Shown: positions 1-8,146 of the stretch, piece by piece
Position numbering within the stretch: position 1 is the stretch's first letter
Layout: each line of letters begins with the position of its first letter
NCBI RefSeq assembly: GCF_014648175.1
Contig: NZ_BMQP01000008.1
Location: forward strand, 62,001 to 126,000
Source: Planobispora rosea
GTDB lineage: Bacteria > Actinomycetota > Actinomycetes > Streptosporangiales > Streptosporangiaceae
Length of the DNA stretch: 64,000 bases
Direction: 5' to 3'
Notes under the pieces: model-generated
The model's database searches: none
What the model was told of the DNA's origin: nothing
Seen by the model: only the letters and a program-made list of their open reading frames with translations
Made by a program: the position numbers and the translations under genes

Positions 1-757
1 GCCGGGGCGGGCCGGGGGCGGTGCTCCGGAACTGCGCTTCGAGGGCGTCACCTTCACCTATCCGGGGCGGGAGCGGCCCGCCGTACGGGACGTCAGCCTG
101 ACCGCGGCGCCGGGACGGACCGTCGCCCTGGTCGGCCCGTCCGGGGCGGGCAAGTCCACCTGCGTCTCGCTGCTCCTGCGCCACCTGGACCCCCAGCACG
201 GCCGGATCACCCTGAACGGCGTCGACATCCGCGATCTCACCCTCGCCGCCCTGCGCGCGCAGATCGCCGTCGTCGCCCAGGACACCTATCTCTTCCACGG
301 CACGGTCGCCGACAACCTCCGCCTGGCCCGTCCCGGCGCCACCGACGAGGAGCTGGTGGCCGCTTGCCGGGACGCCGGCGCGCACGACTTCATCGCGGCC
401 CTGCCGGACGGCTACGCGACCGTGCTGGGCGAGCGCGGCGCCACGCTCTCCGGGGGCCAGCGCCAGCGGGTCGCGCTCGCCCGCGCGCTCCTGGCCGACG
501 CGCCGCTCCTGGTGCTGGACGAGGCGACCTCGCACGTGGACGCCCGGGGCGAGGCCGCCATCGCCCAGGCCCTCGCCCGCGCCCGGAACGGCCGTACCTG
601 CCTGGTCATCGCCCACCGCCTGTCGACCGTCCGGGACGCCGACCACATCGTCGTCCTGGCCGACGGCGCGGTGGCCGAGTCCGGCGGCCACGGCGACCTG
701 CTCGCCGCCGGCGGCGCCTACACCCGTCTCGTCACCGCCCAGGAGATCCCCGCATGA
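1..757 (+). CDS. ABC transporter ATP-binding/permease protein, 5' end outside window
   Basis: This is the C-terminal nucleotide-binding domain of an ABC exporter half. The reading frame is open from base 2 and the membrane domain lies to the left of the window. Visible are the Walker A motif GPSGAGKST, a Q-loop (VVAQDTYLF), the signature LSGGQRQR, Walker B LLVLDEATS and the H-loop histidine in VIAHRLSTV, so this ATPase site looks competent. The stop codon overlaps the ATG of the next gene (ATGA, 754-757), which implies translational coupling and suggests the two products form a heterodimeric exporter. The substrate cannot be told from the sequence. Confidence 0.93.
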   Translation, partial: PGRAGGGAPELRFEGVTFTYPGRERPAVRDVSLTAAPGRTVALVGPSGAGKSTCVSLLLRHLDPQHGRITLNGVDIRDLTLAALRAQIAVVAQDTYLFHGTVADNLRLARPGATDEELVAACRDAGAHDFIAALPDGYATVLGERGATLSGGQRQRVALARALLADAPLLVLDEATSHVDARGEAAIAQALARARNGRTCLVIAHRLSTVRDADHIVVLADGAVAESGGHGDLLAAGGAYTRLVTAQEIPA

Positions 758-2574
758 CCGCCGGTGCCCCGACCCCCTCCCCGGAGACGACCGCCGCGGA
801 CCGGCCGCCGCTCCCGGACGGCACGGCCGCCCCGCCGCCCGGGGGCGACCCGCGCGCGGACGCTCACCCGATGATCTGGCTGGCCTCGGCCGTCGCCGGG
901 CACCGGCGGGCGTTCGCCGCCACGCTCCTGTCCAACCTGCTCGGCCAGACCGCGGCTCTGGCCGCCGCCGTCACCGGGGCCTGGCTGCTCGGCCGGACGG
1001 TCGCGGGACAGGCGGCCCCGCTGGACGTGGCGGGCGCCGTGCTGGGCGGGCTGGTGGTCGTCGTCACCCTCGCCACCTGGTGGGAGATGTACGTCGCGCA
1101 CGACCTGGCCTACCTCGTGCTGGCGCGGCTGCGCGGCCGGGTCTACGACGCGCTGGCCCGCATCGCCCCCGCCCGGCTGCTCGGCAGGCGCAGCGGGGAC
1201 CTGTCGGCCGCCGTCCTGTCCGACGTCGAGACCCTGGAGTGGCTGTTCGCCCACACCCTGGCCCAGTTGGTCACCGCGGCGACCGTGCTCGTCTGCGGCG
1301 CGGTGGGGGCGGCGCTGCTCGACCCGATACTGCTGGCGGTCTCGCTCCCGCTGGCGCTGTGCGTGCTCACCGTGCCGTTCTGGCTGCGCAGGACCTCCTC
1401 CCGGCACGGTGAGGAACTGCGCGAGGCCACCGCGGAGCTCACCTCCGACGTCGTGGACACCGTGCAGGGGCTGCGGGAGATCACCGCGTTCGGCGCGCTG
1501 GAGCGGCGGCGGGACCTGCTGGCCGCCAAGACCCGCCGGCTCGCGCGGGCGCAGGCGGCCAACGCCTCCCGGGGCGGCCTGGAGGCCGCGCTCACCGACG
1601 CGCTGCTGGCCGTCGCCGCCGCCGGCACCCTGCTGGTGGTCTCCGCGCTGGTCCGCTCCGGCGAACTGGCGGTCGCCGACGGCCCGGTCGCGATGGTGCT
1701 GGCCGCGGCCTCCCTCGGCCCGGCCTCGCAGGTGGCGCTGCTGCTGAAGGAGTACGGCACGCTGCGCGCCGCGGCCGGGCGGGTCCACGCGCTGGTCACC
1801 GCCCCGCCCAACGTGACCGAGCCCGCCGCGCCGCGACCGCCGCTGGAGGGCGAGGTGGTCTTCGAGGACGTGCGCTTCCGCTACACCCCCGACGGGCCCG
1901 AGGTCCTGCGCGGGGTGTCGTTCACCGTACGGCCCGGTCAGACGGTGGCGCTCGTCGGCCCGTCCGGAGCGGGCAAGTCGACCTGCGTCTCGCTGCTGCT
2001 GCGGTACTGGGACCCCGACGGCGGCCGGATCACCGTGGGCGGGGTCCCGCTGAACGAGCTGGCCGACGCCGACCTGCGGCGGCTGGTCACCGTCGTGCCC
2101 CAGGACGTGCACCTGTTCGCGGGCTCCCTGGCGGAGAACGTCCGCCTGGGCGCGCCCGGAGCTCCGGTCGAGGAGGCGCTGCGCGACGCGCAGATCGGAC
2201 CCGGGGAGTTCCCCGACGGCCTGGACACGGTCGTCGGGGAGCGCGGCGTCGCCCTCTCCGGCGGCCAGCGCGCCCGGGTCGCGGTCGCCCGCGCCCTGGC
2301 CGTGGACGCCCCGGTCCTGGTGCTGGACGAGGCCGTCGCCAACCTCGACGCCGAGAACGAGGCCCGCCTCGCCGAAGCCCTGGAGGCCGCGGGCGCGGGA
2401 CGGCCGGGGGCCGGGGGCCGGGCCACCCTGGTCGTCGCCCACCGGCTGTCCACCATCCGCAGGGCCGACCACGTCGTGGTCCTGGAGGGGGGCCGGGTCA
2501 CCGAGCAGGGCGCCTTCGCCGACCTGGCCGCCGACCCGGACAGCCGCCTGTCGTGGCTGCTGGCCCACCAGTGA
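754..2574 (+). CDS. ABC transporter, fused permease and ATPase
   Basis: A 606-residue half-transporter. After a Pro-rich cytoplasmic N-terminus of about 45 residues come transmembrane helices and coupling loops, then a nucleotide-binding domain over about the last 230 residues. The ATPase shows Walker A GPSGAGKST, LSGGQRAR, and Walker B ending in DEAVANLD rather than the common DEATS/A, with the catalytic Glu kept; the H-loop is VVAHRLST. The ATG lies inside the stop of the preceding half-transporter, so the pair is one operon and probably one heterodimer. Homology is of the type seen in CydDC-like and lipid or peptide exporters; the cargo is unknown. Its stop codon abuts the stop of the convergent Uma2 gene. 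Confidence 0.93.
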   Translation: MTAGAPTPSPETTAADRPPLPDGTAAPPPGGDPRADAHPMIWLASAVAGHRRAFAATLLSNLLGQTAALAAAVTGAWLLGRTVAGQAAPLDVAGAVLGGLVVVVTLATWWEMYVAHDLAYLVLARLRGRVYDALARIAPARLLGRRSGDLSAAVLSDVETLEWLFAHTLAQLVTAATVLVCGAVGAALLDPILLAVSLPLALCVLTVPFWLRRTSSRHGEELREATAELTSDVVDTVQGLREITAFGALERRRDLLAAKTRRLARAQAANASRGGLEAALTDALLAVAAAGTLLVVSALVRSGELAVADGPVAMVLAAASLGPASQVALLLKEYGTLRAAAGRVHALVTAPPNVTEPAAPRPPLEGEVVFEDVRFRYTPDGPEVLRGVSFTVRPGQTVALVGPSGAGKSTCVSLLLRYWDPDGGRITVGGVPLNELADADLRRLVTVVPQDVHLFAGSLAENVRLGAPGAPVEEALRDAQIGPGEFPDGLDTVVGERGVALSGGQRARVAVARALAVDAPVLVLDEAVANLDAENEARLAEALEAAGAGRPGAGGRATLVVAHRLSTIRRADHVVVLEGGRVTEQGAFADLAADPDSRLSWLLAHQ

Positions 2575-3279
2575 TCAGGGCCGGGTGGCCTCCGTCAGGT
2601 CGATGTCCACGTCGAACGGGACGGAGAGCGTCAACCGCTCGCGGTGGGTCCCGGTGAGCCGGTAGACGTCGGAGTCGCAGTCGGAGTCGGGATCGAGCTC
2701 GTAGACGTACACGGCGGGAGTGCCCTGTGCGTACTCGACCCGCCAGAAGTGGGGGATGCCCGCCTCGGCGTACAGCTGGGGCTTGCGCTTGCGGTCGCGC
2801 TCCGCCGACTCCTCCGAGACGACCTCGACGGCGAGCAGGACGTCGGCCGCCTCGTAGAAGGTGCACATCGGATCGGTGGCGGCATGCGCATGAAGAACGA
2901 CGACGTCGGGCTCGGGGCGCTGTCGCGGCCCCAGTTTCACCGTCATCTCCCGTTCCACTCGCAGCTGGGCGGGTGCTGCCGCGCTCAGCGCCCGCTCCAG
3001 CAGGGAGAGCATGCGCGTGTGGAAACGGGTCTGGGGGCTCACGAAGACGAGAGTGCCATCGATCAGCTCGGTGTGCGGGGGGATCCCGCGAAGTCTGTCC
3101 AGGTCATCGGCGGTGAAGCCGCGCTCCGGCGGGATCAGCCAATCGGGGACGGAGTCCGAGGGCGACGGCGGCTCCTCAAGCGGATCCGGGATGAGCGGAT
3201 CCGGAAGGTTCGGATCCAGGATGAGCCAATCGGTCTCGGACAGCGGCGCGGCGCTCATGTCGTCCTCCCGGTCGGGCAT
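2575..3279 (-). CDS. Uma2 family endonuclease (DUF820)
   Basis: A 234-residue protein with the PD-(D/E)xK-like core of the Uma2 family: the strand motif RPEPDVVV, then LAVEVVSEES, then the RDRKRKPQLYAEAGIPHFW segment that holds the conserved Lys and the Tyr/Trp. The first 75 residues carry an unusual Asp/Pro-rich repeat (DPNLPDPLIPDPLEEPP). The chosen ATG has GGAGGTGA seven bases upstream; another ATG 18 bases inside (MSAAPL) also has a GGAGG-like site. These proteins are very abundant in cyanobacteria and actinomycetes and their biological role is unresolved; nuclease activity is a family-level inference. Confidence 0.88.
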   Translation of the reverse strand: MPDREDDMSAAPLSETDWLILDPNLPDPLIPDPLEEPPSPSDSVPDWLIPPERGFTADDLDRLRGIPPHTELIDGTLVFVSPQTRFHTRMLSLLERALSAAAPAQLRVEREMTVKLGPRQRPEPDVVVLHAHAATDPMCTFYEAADVLLAVEVVSEESAERDRKRKPQLYAEAGIPHFWRVEYAQGTPAVYVYELDPDSDCDSDVYRLTGTHRERLTLSVPFDVDIDLTEATRP

Positions 3280-3339
3280 GCTCTCACCTCCAGTCTTGCA
3301 GGATGATGCCCCGTCCGCCCGCTCCTCTAAAGTAAGGCC

Positions 3340-4401
3340 ATGCCTCGTTTCCGTGCGATCCTGGACACAATGCCTGCTTACAAGGCGGGCAAGGCCGTGG
3401 TGTCGGCCGACGGCCGGTCCTACAAGCTGTCTTCCAACGAATCCCCCTACGACCCGCTGCCCTCGGTCGTCGAGGCGATCGCGAAGGCGGCGACGGAGGT
3501 CCACCGCTACCCGGACCCGGCGGCGACCGAGCTGACCGACGCCATCGCCGAGCGGTACGGCGTGCCGGCCGAGCACGTCGCGCTCGGCGCGGGCTCGGTC
3601 ACCGTGGCCCAGCAGCTCTTCGAGACCGTCAGCGAGCCGGGCGCCGAGGTGGTCTACGCCTGGCGGTCCTTCGAGGCCTACCCGCTCCTGGCCGACCTGG
3701 CCGGGGCGACCTCGGTCCGGGTCCCGCTGGCGGAGGAGACCCACCACCTGGAGGCCATGGCCGAGGCGATCACTCCGGAGACCCGGATGGTCTTCGTCTG
3801 CAACCCGAACAACCCCACCGGCACGGTCGTGCGCGCGGCCGAGCTGGAGGCCTTCCTGAACCGGGTCCCGGAGAACGTGCTCGTCGTGCTCGACGAGGCC
3901 TACCGGGAGTACGTGCGGGACGCCGACGTCACCGACGGCCTGACGGTCTACCGGGACCGGCCGAACGTGGCGGTGCTGCGGACGTTCTCCAAGGCGTACG
4001 GCCTGGCCGGGCTCCGGGTCGGCTACCTGATCGCCAACGAGCCGGTGGCCTCCGCCGTACGGAAGACGATGGTGCCCTTCGCGGTCAACCACCTGGCCCA
4101 GGCCGCCGCGGTCGCCTCCCTGGCCGCCGAGGACGAGCTGCTGGAGCGGGTCGAGGCCGTGGTCAAGGAGCGCACCCGGGTCCGCGAGACCCTGATCGCC
4201 CAGGGCTGGACGGTGCCCGCCACCGAGGCCAACTTCGTCTGGCTCCGGCTGGGCGGGCGCACGATGGACTTCGCCGCGGCGTGCGCGGCCGAGGGTGTCG
4301 CGGTGCGGCCGTTCGCCGACGAGGGCGCGCGGATCTCCATCGGCAGCCCGGAGGCCAACGACACCTTCCTCGCGGCCGCGGCCGCCTTCCGGAACGCCTG
4401 A
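3340..4401 (+). CDS. Histidinol-phosphate/aromatic aminotransferase family protein
   Basis: A 353-residue fold-type I PLP aminotransferase of the HisC/Pat subgroup. It shows the substrate-side motif [11 protein letters not shown] near the start, NPNNPTG around residue 160, the DEAYREY motif binding the PLP pyridine, and the PLP lysine in [15 protein letters not shown] at about residue 218. The length is normal. Family members transaminate histidinol phosphate or aromatic 2-oxo acids. Since no other his gene is nearby, a role as aromatic aminotransferase (pat) is as likely as hisC. It is divergent from the Uma2 gene across 60 bp and ends in a strong hairpin. Confidence 0.9.
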   Translation: MPRFRAILDTMPAYKAGKAVVSADGRSYKLSSNESPYDPLPSVVEAIAKAATEVHRYPDPAATELTDAIAERYGVPAEHVALGAGSVTVAQQLFETVSEPGAEVVYAWRSFEAYPLLADLAGATSVRVPLAEETHHLEAMAEAITPETRMVFVCNPNNPTGTVVRAAELEAFLNRVPENVLVVLDEAYREYVRDADVTDGLTVYRDRPNVAVLRTFSKAYGLAGLRVGYLIANEPVASAVRKTMVPFAVNHLAQAAAVASLAAEDELLERVEAVVKERTRVRETLIAQGWTVPATEANFVWLRLGGRTMDFAAACAAEGVAVRPFADEGARISIGSPEANDTFLAAAAAFRNA

Positions 4402-4412
4402 CCGCTCCGGGA

Positions 4413-4446
4413 GCGTCCGGCCGGGACGGCGGTCCCGGCCGGACGT
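4413..4446. terminator. Hairpin terminator after the aminotransferase
   Basis: GTCCGGCCGGGAC (4415-4427) pairs perfectly with GTCCCGGCCGGAC (4432-4444) around a GGCG loop, and the stem grows by one more C-G pair and a wobble. It lies 12 bases after the aminotransferase stop and before the convergent EamA gene, so it may serve both strands. There is no T tract, as is usual in high-GC actinomycetes. Confidence 0.75.
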
Positions 4447-4518
4447 CCCGCGTGCTCCGGGGGTTCGCTCCCGATCGTCTCGCCCGCCCCGGGGTGCGCG
4501 CTCCCGGCCGGCGGATCG

Positions 4519-5475
4519 TCACACCCTGCTGGTGGCCTCCACGGCCACGGGCTCCCCGTCCGCGGGCGCGGCCTGCCTGCGGCGCTCGGTGGAGACGACC
4601 AGCGCGACGCCGACGACGATCACCAGGCCGGCCGTGACCATCGAGCCGGTCACCGGCTCGCTCAGGATCAACGCGCCCAGGACGACCGCCACGACCGGGT
4701 TCACGTAGGCGTAGGTGGAGACGAGCGAGATCGGCGCGTTGCCCAGCAGCCACACGTAGGACGTGAAGCCGACCAGCGAGCCGACCAGGATCAGGTAGGC
4801 CAGCGCGGCCCAGGACCGGCCGGAGACGGCGGCGAGGTCCAGCCGCTCGCCCATCACCGTGGCCGTCACCGCCAGCCCGGCGGCGCCCACCACCATCTCG
4901 ACCGCGCTCGCGGCGAAGGGGTTGGCGGGCATCGGGATGCGCGAGGACAGGAACGACCCGATGGACCAGGACAGCGACGCCAGAAGAATGATCACAATGC
5001 CCGTGGTGGTCCCGGCGCCGCTCCCGCCGGTCAGGGAGAGCGCGGCGACGCCGCCGAAACCGACGAGCACCCCGGTCAGCGTGAGCACCCGCGGCCGGTC
5101 CCGCATGACGATCCGGAAGATCACCAGCCAGAGCGGCACCGAGGCGACCAGGAGCGCGGCCAGCCCGCTGGAGATGTGCTGCTCGGCCAGGGCGACCATG
5201 CCGTTGCCCGCGGTCAGCAGGAGCAGCCCGACCACCGCGGCGCCGCAGAACTCCTTCCACGTCATCCGGAACGCCTCCCGCCCGCCGAACAGCAGGACCG
5301 CGGCGGCGAGGACCACGGCGGCCACGGCGAACCGCATGGCCCCGCTGGCCAGCGGGGGGATCGTCTCGATCGTGATCATGATGCCGAGATAGGTGGATCC
5401 CCAGACCACGTAGACGATCGCCAGAGCGCCCCAGACAAGGAGGGACGTGCGCTTGTCAGCAGTGTCAGGGCTCAT
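4519..5475 (-). CDS. EamA/DMT family transporter
   Basis: A 318-residue inner-membrane protein of about ten hydrophobic helices arranged as two EamA repeats. The first repeat opens with VYVVWGSTYLGI and includes the RFAVAAVVLAA helix; the second opens near GIVIILLASLSWSIGSFLS and closes with YVNPVVAVVLGALILSEPVT, a hallmark of the YedA/RhaT drug-metabolite branch. Family members export amino acids, purines or other small metabolites; the substrate here is not predictable. The ATG at MSPDTADK is favoured because translation further upstream gives a hydrophilic, atypical N-terminus. No clear Shine-Dalgarno site is visible. Confidence 0.9.
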   Translation of the reverse strand: MSPDTADKRTSLLVWGALAIVYVVWGSTYLGIMITIETIPPLASGAMRFAVAAVVLAAAVLLFGGREAFRMTWKEFCGAAVVGLLLLTAGNGMVALAEQHISSGLAALLVASVPLWLVIFRIVMRDRPRVLTLTGVLVGFGGVAALSLTGGSGAGTTTGIVIILLASLSWSIGSFLSSRIPMPANPFAASAVEMVVGAAGLAVTATVMGERLDLAAVSGRSWAALAYLILVGSLVGFTSYVWLLGNAPISLVSTYAYVNPVVAVVLGALILSEPVTGSMVTAGLVIVVGVALVVSTERRRQAAPADGEPVAVEATSRV

Positions 5476-5577
5476 GGCACATGACAATACCGGCCAGGAC
5501 CGACATTCCGCTCGCGGGTATCGGCCCTTGAGATGACCCGTGGATCCCACCCCGCAGCGGCTCGCCGCACGCGCGAA

Positions 5578-6240
5578 TCAGCGGTTCCCGGGGACGACCA
5601 GCCCGGACTCGTAGGCGTGGACCACCAGCTGAGCCCGGTCGCGGGCGCCCAGTTTGCCGATGATCCGGCTGACGTGGGTCTTGACGGTGGCGTGGCTGAT
5701 GGTCAGGTGCAGGGCGATCTCCTCGTTGGACATCCCGGTCGCGACCAGGGCCAGCACCTCGCGCTCGCGGTCGGTCAGCCGCTCCATGCCGGGTCCGGGC
5801 ACCGGCCGGGGCGGAGTGGAGACGTACTCCTCGATCAGCCGCCGGGTCACCGAAGGCGACAGCAGCGCCTCGCCGAGGGCGGCGACCCGTACCGACTGCA
5901 GCAGGTCGGCCGGCTCGATGTCCTTGACGAGGAAACCGCTGGCCCCGGCGCGCAGCGCGGCGAAGACGTACTCGTCGAGCGCGTAGTTGGTCAGGATCAC
6001 CACGCGGACCCCCGCCAGCCCGGGGTCGGCGCCGATCCTCCGGGTGGCCTGGATCCCGTCGAGCAGCGGCATCCTGACGTCCAGCAGGACCACGTCCGGC
6101 CGCAGCGCCCGGCAGAGCTCGACGGCCTGGCCCCCGTCGCCCGCCTCGCCGACGACGGTGATGTCGCCGGCCATCTCCAGCAGCACCCGGAACCCGGCGC
6201 GGATCAGCGGCTGGTCGTCGGCCAGCACCACCCGGATCAC
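5578..6240 (-). CDS. NarL/FixJ family response regulator
   Basis: A 220-residue regulator with an N-terminal receiver domain (acidic pair DD at 8-9, phosphoacceptor Asp54 in LLDVRMP, Lys in FLVKD) and a C-terminal LuxR-type helix-turn-helix (LTDREREVLALVATGMSNEEIA ..., about residues 155-215). It starts at a GTG that overlaps the TGA of the upstream kinase gene (GTGA at 6237-6240), so kinase and regulator are translationally coupled. The target is unknown, but the nearest candidate is the divergent membrane protein/oxidase operon, whose shared promoter region holds a 26-bp palindrome. Confidence 0.95.
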   Translation of the reverse strand: MIRVVLADDQPLIRAGFRVLLEMAGDITVVGEAGDGGQAVELCRALRPDVVLLDVRMPLLDGIQATRRIGADPGLAGVRVVILTNYALDEYVFAALRAGASGFLVKDIEPADLLQSVRVAALGEALLSPSVTRRLIEEYVSTPPRPVPGPGMERLTDREREVLALVATGMSNEEIALHLTISHATVKTHVSRIIGKLGARDRAQLVVHAYESGLVVPGNR

Positions 6241-7487
6241 GGGTGCCCCGCCGGACGGCCGGTTCCCGCGGCGGATGAAGATGTAGCCGGGAGCTCGGCC
6301 GGTACGGAGGATGAGGGCCCGGCCGGGAGCTCGGCCCGTACGGCGAAGCCCCCCTCCGGCCGCGGCCCGGCGGTGAGCGACCCGCCGACGGCGACCGCGC
6401 GCTCGCGCATCCCGATCAGCCCCATCCCGTTCCCGATCTCTCCGGAACGGTGCTCCCCGTCGTCCTCGACGCTCAGCACGATCACGCCGGGACGATACTC
6501 GGTCGTCAGTGTGATCGACGCGGCCCCGGCGTGCCGCAGCACGTTGGTGAACGCCTCCTGCACGATGCGGTAGGCGGCCCGGTCGACCCGCGGAGGGAGT
6601 TCCCGCCGCGCGCCGACGACGACCGTGCGCACCGGCAGTCCCGCGGACTCGGCCCGGGACACCAGCCGGGGCAGCCGGGCCAGACCCGCCTCCGCGCCGT
6701 CCGCGTCGGCCCGCCGGAGCACGCCCAGGGTGGCGCGCAGCTCGTCCATGGCCTCGTGCCCGGACTCCCTGATGGCGGCCAGCGCCTCGCGGGCCAGCTC
6801 CGGCCGGTGCTCGAACGTCTGGAGGGCGACGGACGCCTGGACGTTGACGACCGAGATGGCGTGGGTGAGCGAGTCGTGCAGCTCCTGGGCGATCCAGAGG
6901 CGTTCCTCACCGGCCCGGCGCAGCGCCTCCTCCTCCCGCGTGCGTTCGGCCTCGGCCGCCCGCCGTTCGACCTCGCGGACGTAGGCGCGGCGGTTGCGGG
7001 TCAGCTCGCCCGCCACGACCGTGGCCATCAGCCAGCCGCTGAGCAGGGTGAGGCCGCCGGGTTCCGGATCGTTCTCGGCGAGCGCGACCGGGACGGAGAT
7101 CCCCACGGCGAGCACGACGGCCAGCACGACGGCCAGACGGCGCCGCCCGAGGACCGCCGCCGTGTAGATCGAGACCAGGGCGGGCCCGGTGGCGAAGACG
7201 CCCGGGTACCGGGCGGCGTAGTAGGCGACGCCGCAGCCGACCACGACCACCCCGACGGACACGGGAGCGCGGCGCCGGAACACCAGCGCGAGCGAGGACA
7301 CCACGAGCAGCGCGAGACCCGGCGCCTCCAGGGGCCGCTCCGCCAGTCCCGAGGCGGACAGCCGCCCGTAGGTGCCGGCGACGCCCAGCGCCAGCACGAC
7401 CGCGACGGTCAGGACATCGATCTTCCAGTCCTTCCAGTCCTTCCGGACCCCGTCTTCCCAGATCCGCCGGATCCCGGCGATCTCCAT
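6237..7487 (-). CDS. DesK/NarX-type sensor histidine kinase
   Basis: A 416-residue membrane kinase. Several hydrophobic helices fill residues about 20-145 with only short external loops, so it probably senses the membrane or an intramembrane cue. A coiled coil rich in Arg/Glu leads to the HisKA_3 motif ERLWIAQELHDSLTHAIS with the phospho-acceptor His at about residue 204, followed by a HATPase_c domain (QEAFTNVLRHAGA; the G boxes include GNGMGLIGMRER). The ATG at 7487 has AAGG upstream; a GTG nine bases earlier is an alternative. The C-terminal 25 residues are Ser/Pro/Ala-rich. It overlaps the response regulator gene by four bases. Confidence 0.93.
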   Translation of the reverse strand: MEIAGIRRIWEDGVRKDWKDWKIDVLTVAVVLALGVAGTYGRLSASGLAERPLEAPGLALLVVSSLALVFRRRAPVSVGVVVVGCGVAYYAARYPGVFATGPALVSIYTAAVLGRRRLAVVLAVVLAVGISVPVALAENDPEPGGLTLLSGWLMATVVAGELTRNRRAYVREVERRAAEAERTREEEALRRAGEERLWIAQELHDSLTHAISVVNVQASVALQTFEHRPELAREALAAIRESGHEAMDELRATLGVLRRADADGAEAGLARLPRLVSRAESAGLPVRTVVVGARRELPPRVDRAAYRIVQEAFTNVLRHAGAASITLTTEYRPGVIVLSVEDDGEHRSGEIGNGMGLIGMRERAVAVGGSLTAGPRPEGGFAVRAELPAGPSSSVPAELPATSSSAAGTGRPAGHP

Positions 7488-7591
7488 GACCTTCACGCCT
7501 GAAACGGTAGGCCACCGGCCCGGCCGCGCCCACCGGCCGGGGGACGGGATCGCGCCTGCGTCCCCGGTCGTATCCGGGCCCCGTACGGCCG

Positions 7592-7617
7592 CGCCGTACA
7601 TCCCGGGATGTACGGCG
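7592..7617. promoter_or_regulatory. 26-bp perfect palindrome in divergent promoter region
   Basis: The left arm CGCCGTACATCCC (7592-7604) is followed without spacer by its exact reverse complement GGGATGTACGGCG (7605-7617). It sits in the 176-bp gap between the sensor kinase gene (minus) and the membrane protein/multicopper oxidase operon (plus), 46 bases before the latter. A site this long and exact is most likely an operator. The form TA-N3-CCCGGG-N3-TA recalls copper-responsive CsoR operators, which would suit the oxidase, but the two-component regulator or another dimer could also bind it. Confidence 0.6.
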
Positions 7618-7663
7618 AAGTGCCGTCGCCGGTCCGACGACCGGCCGGGGACGGCGTACCACC

Positions 7664-8146
7664 ATGGCGGCCATGAAGATCTCCCCCGAAGCGGAGCAGG
7701 CCCCCGGTACCCGTGACGCGGCCCGGACCTCCGGCCCTCGCGGTGCGGAGCGTGCCCGCCGTACCCGTGCGCCCGGCTGGATCACCTGGTCCCTGCGCTC
7801 CACCGCCACGCTGCACCTGCTCGGCGTGCTCGGCCAGGCGATGCTGGCCGGGCTGTTCGTCACCGGCGACGTGGACCTGCTCCGCTGGCACCGCGACAAC
7901 GGCGGGTTCACCGCCGGCATGCTGTTCTGCCAGCTGGTGGCCGCGATCCTGCTGTGGCGTCCGGGCCGGGGACCGGCCTGGCCCGCCTGGGCGACCGCCG
8001 CGCTCACCGTCGCCGAGACGATCCAGGTCTTCCTGGGACAGGAGCGCATCCTCGTCGGTCACTTCCCGCTCGGCGTGACCGTCTTCGGCGCCTCCGCCGT
8101 GCTGACCTGGTGGGTCTGGTACGGCCTGCGGACGGAGGAGGCGTGA
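7664..8146 (+). CDS. Four-helix membrane protein upstream of multicopper oxidase
   Basis: A 160-residue protein with a hydrophilic, Arg-rich N-terminus of about 38 residues and then four hydrophobic helices (for example LHLLGVLGQAMLAGLFV and FTAGMLFCQLVAAILLW). No family-specific motif is recognised. A second ATG nine bases downstream (MKISPE) is an equally good start. Its TGA overlaps the GTG of the oxidase gene (GTGA, 8143-8146), so the two are co-translated; it may be a membrane partner or anchor for the exported oxidase. That role is inference from context only. Confidence 0.75.
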   Translation: MAAMKISPEAEQAPGTRDAARTSGPRGAERARRTRAPGWITWSLRSTATLHLLGVLGQAMLAGLFVTGDVDLLRWHRDNGGFTAGMLFCQLVAAILLWRPGRGPAWPAWATAALTVAETIQVFLGQERILVGHFPLGVTVFGASAVLTWWVWYGLRTEEA

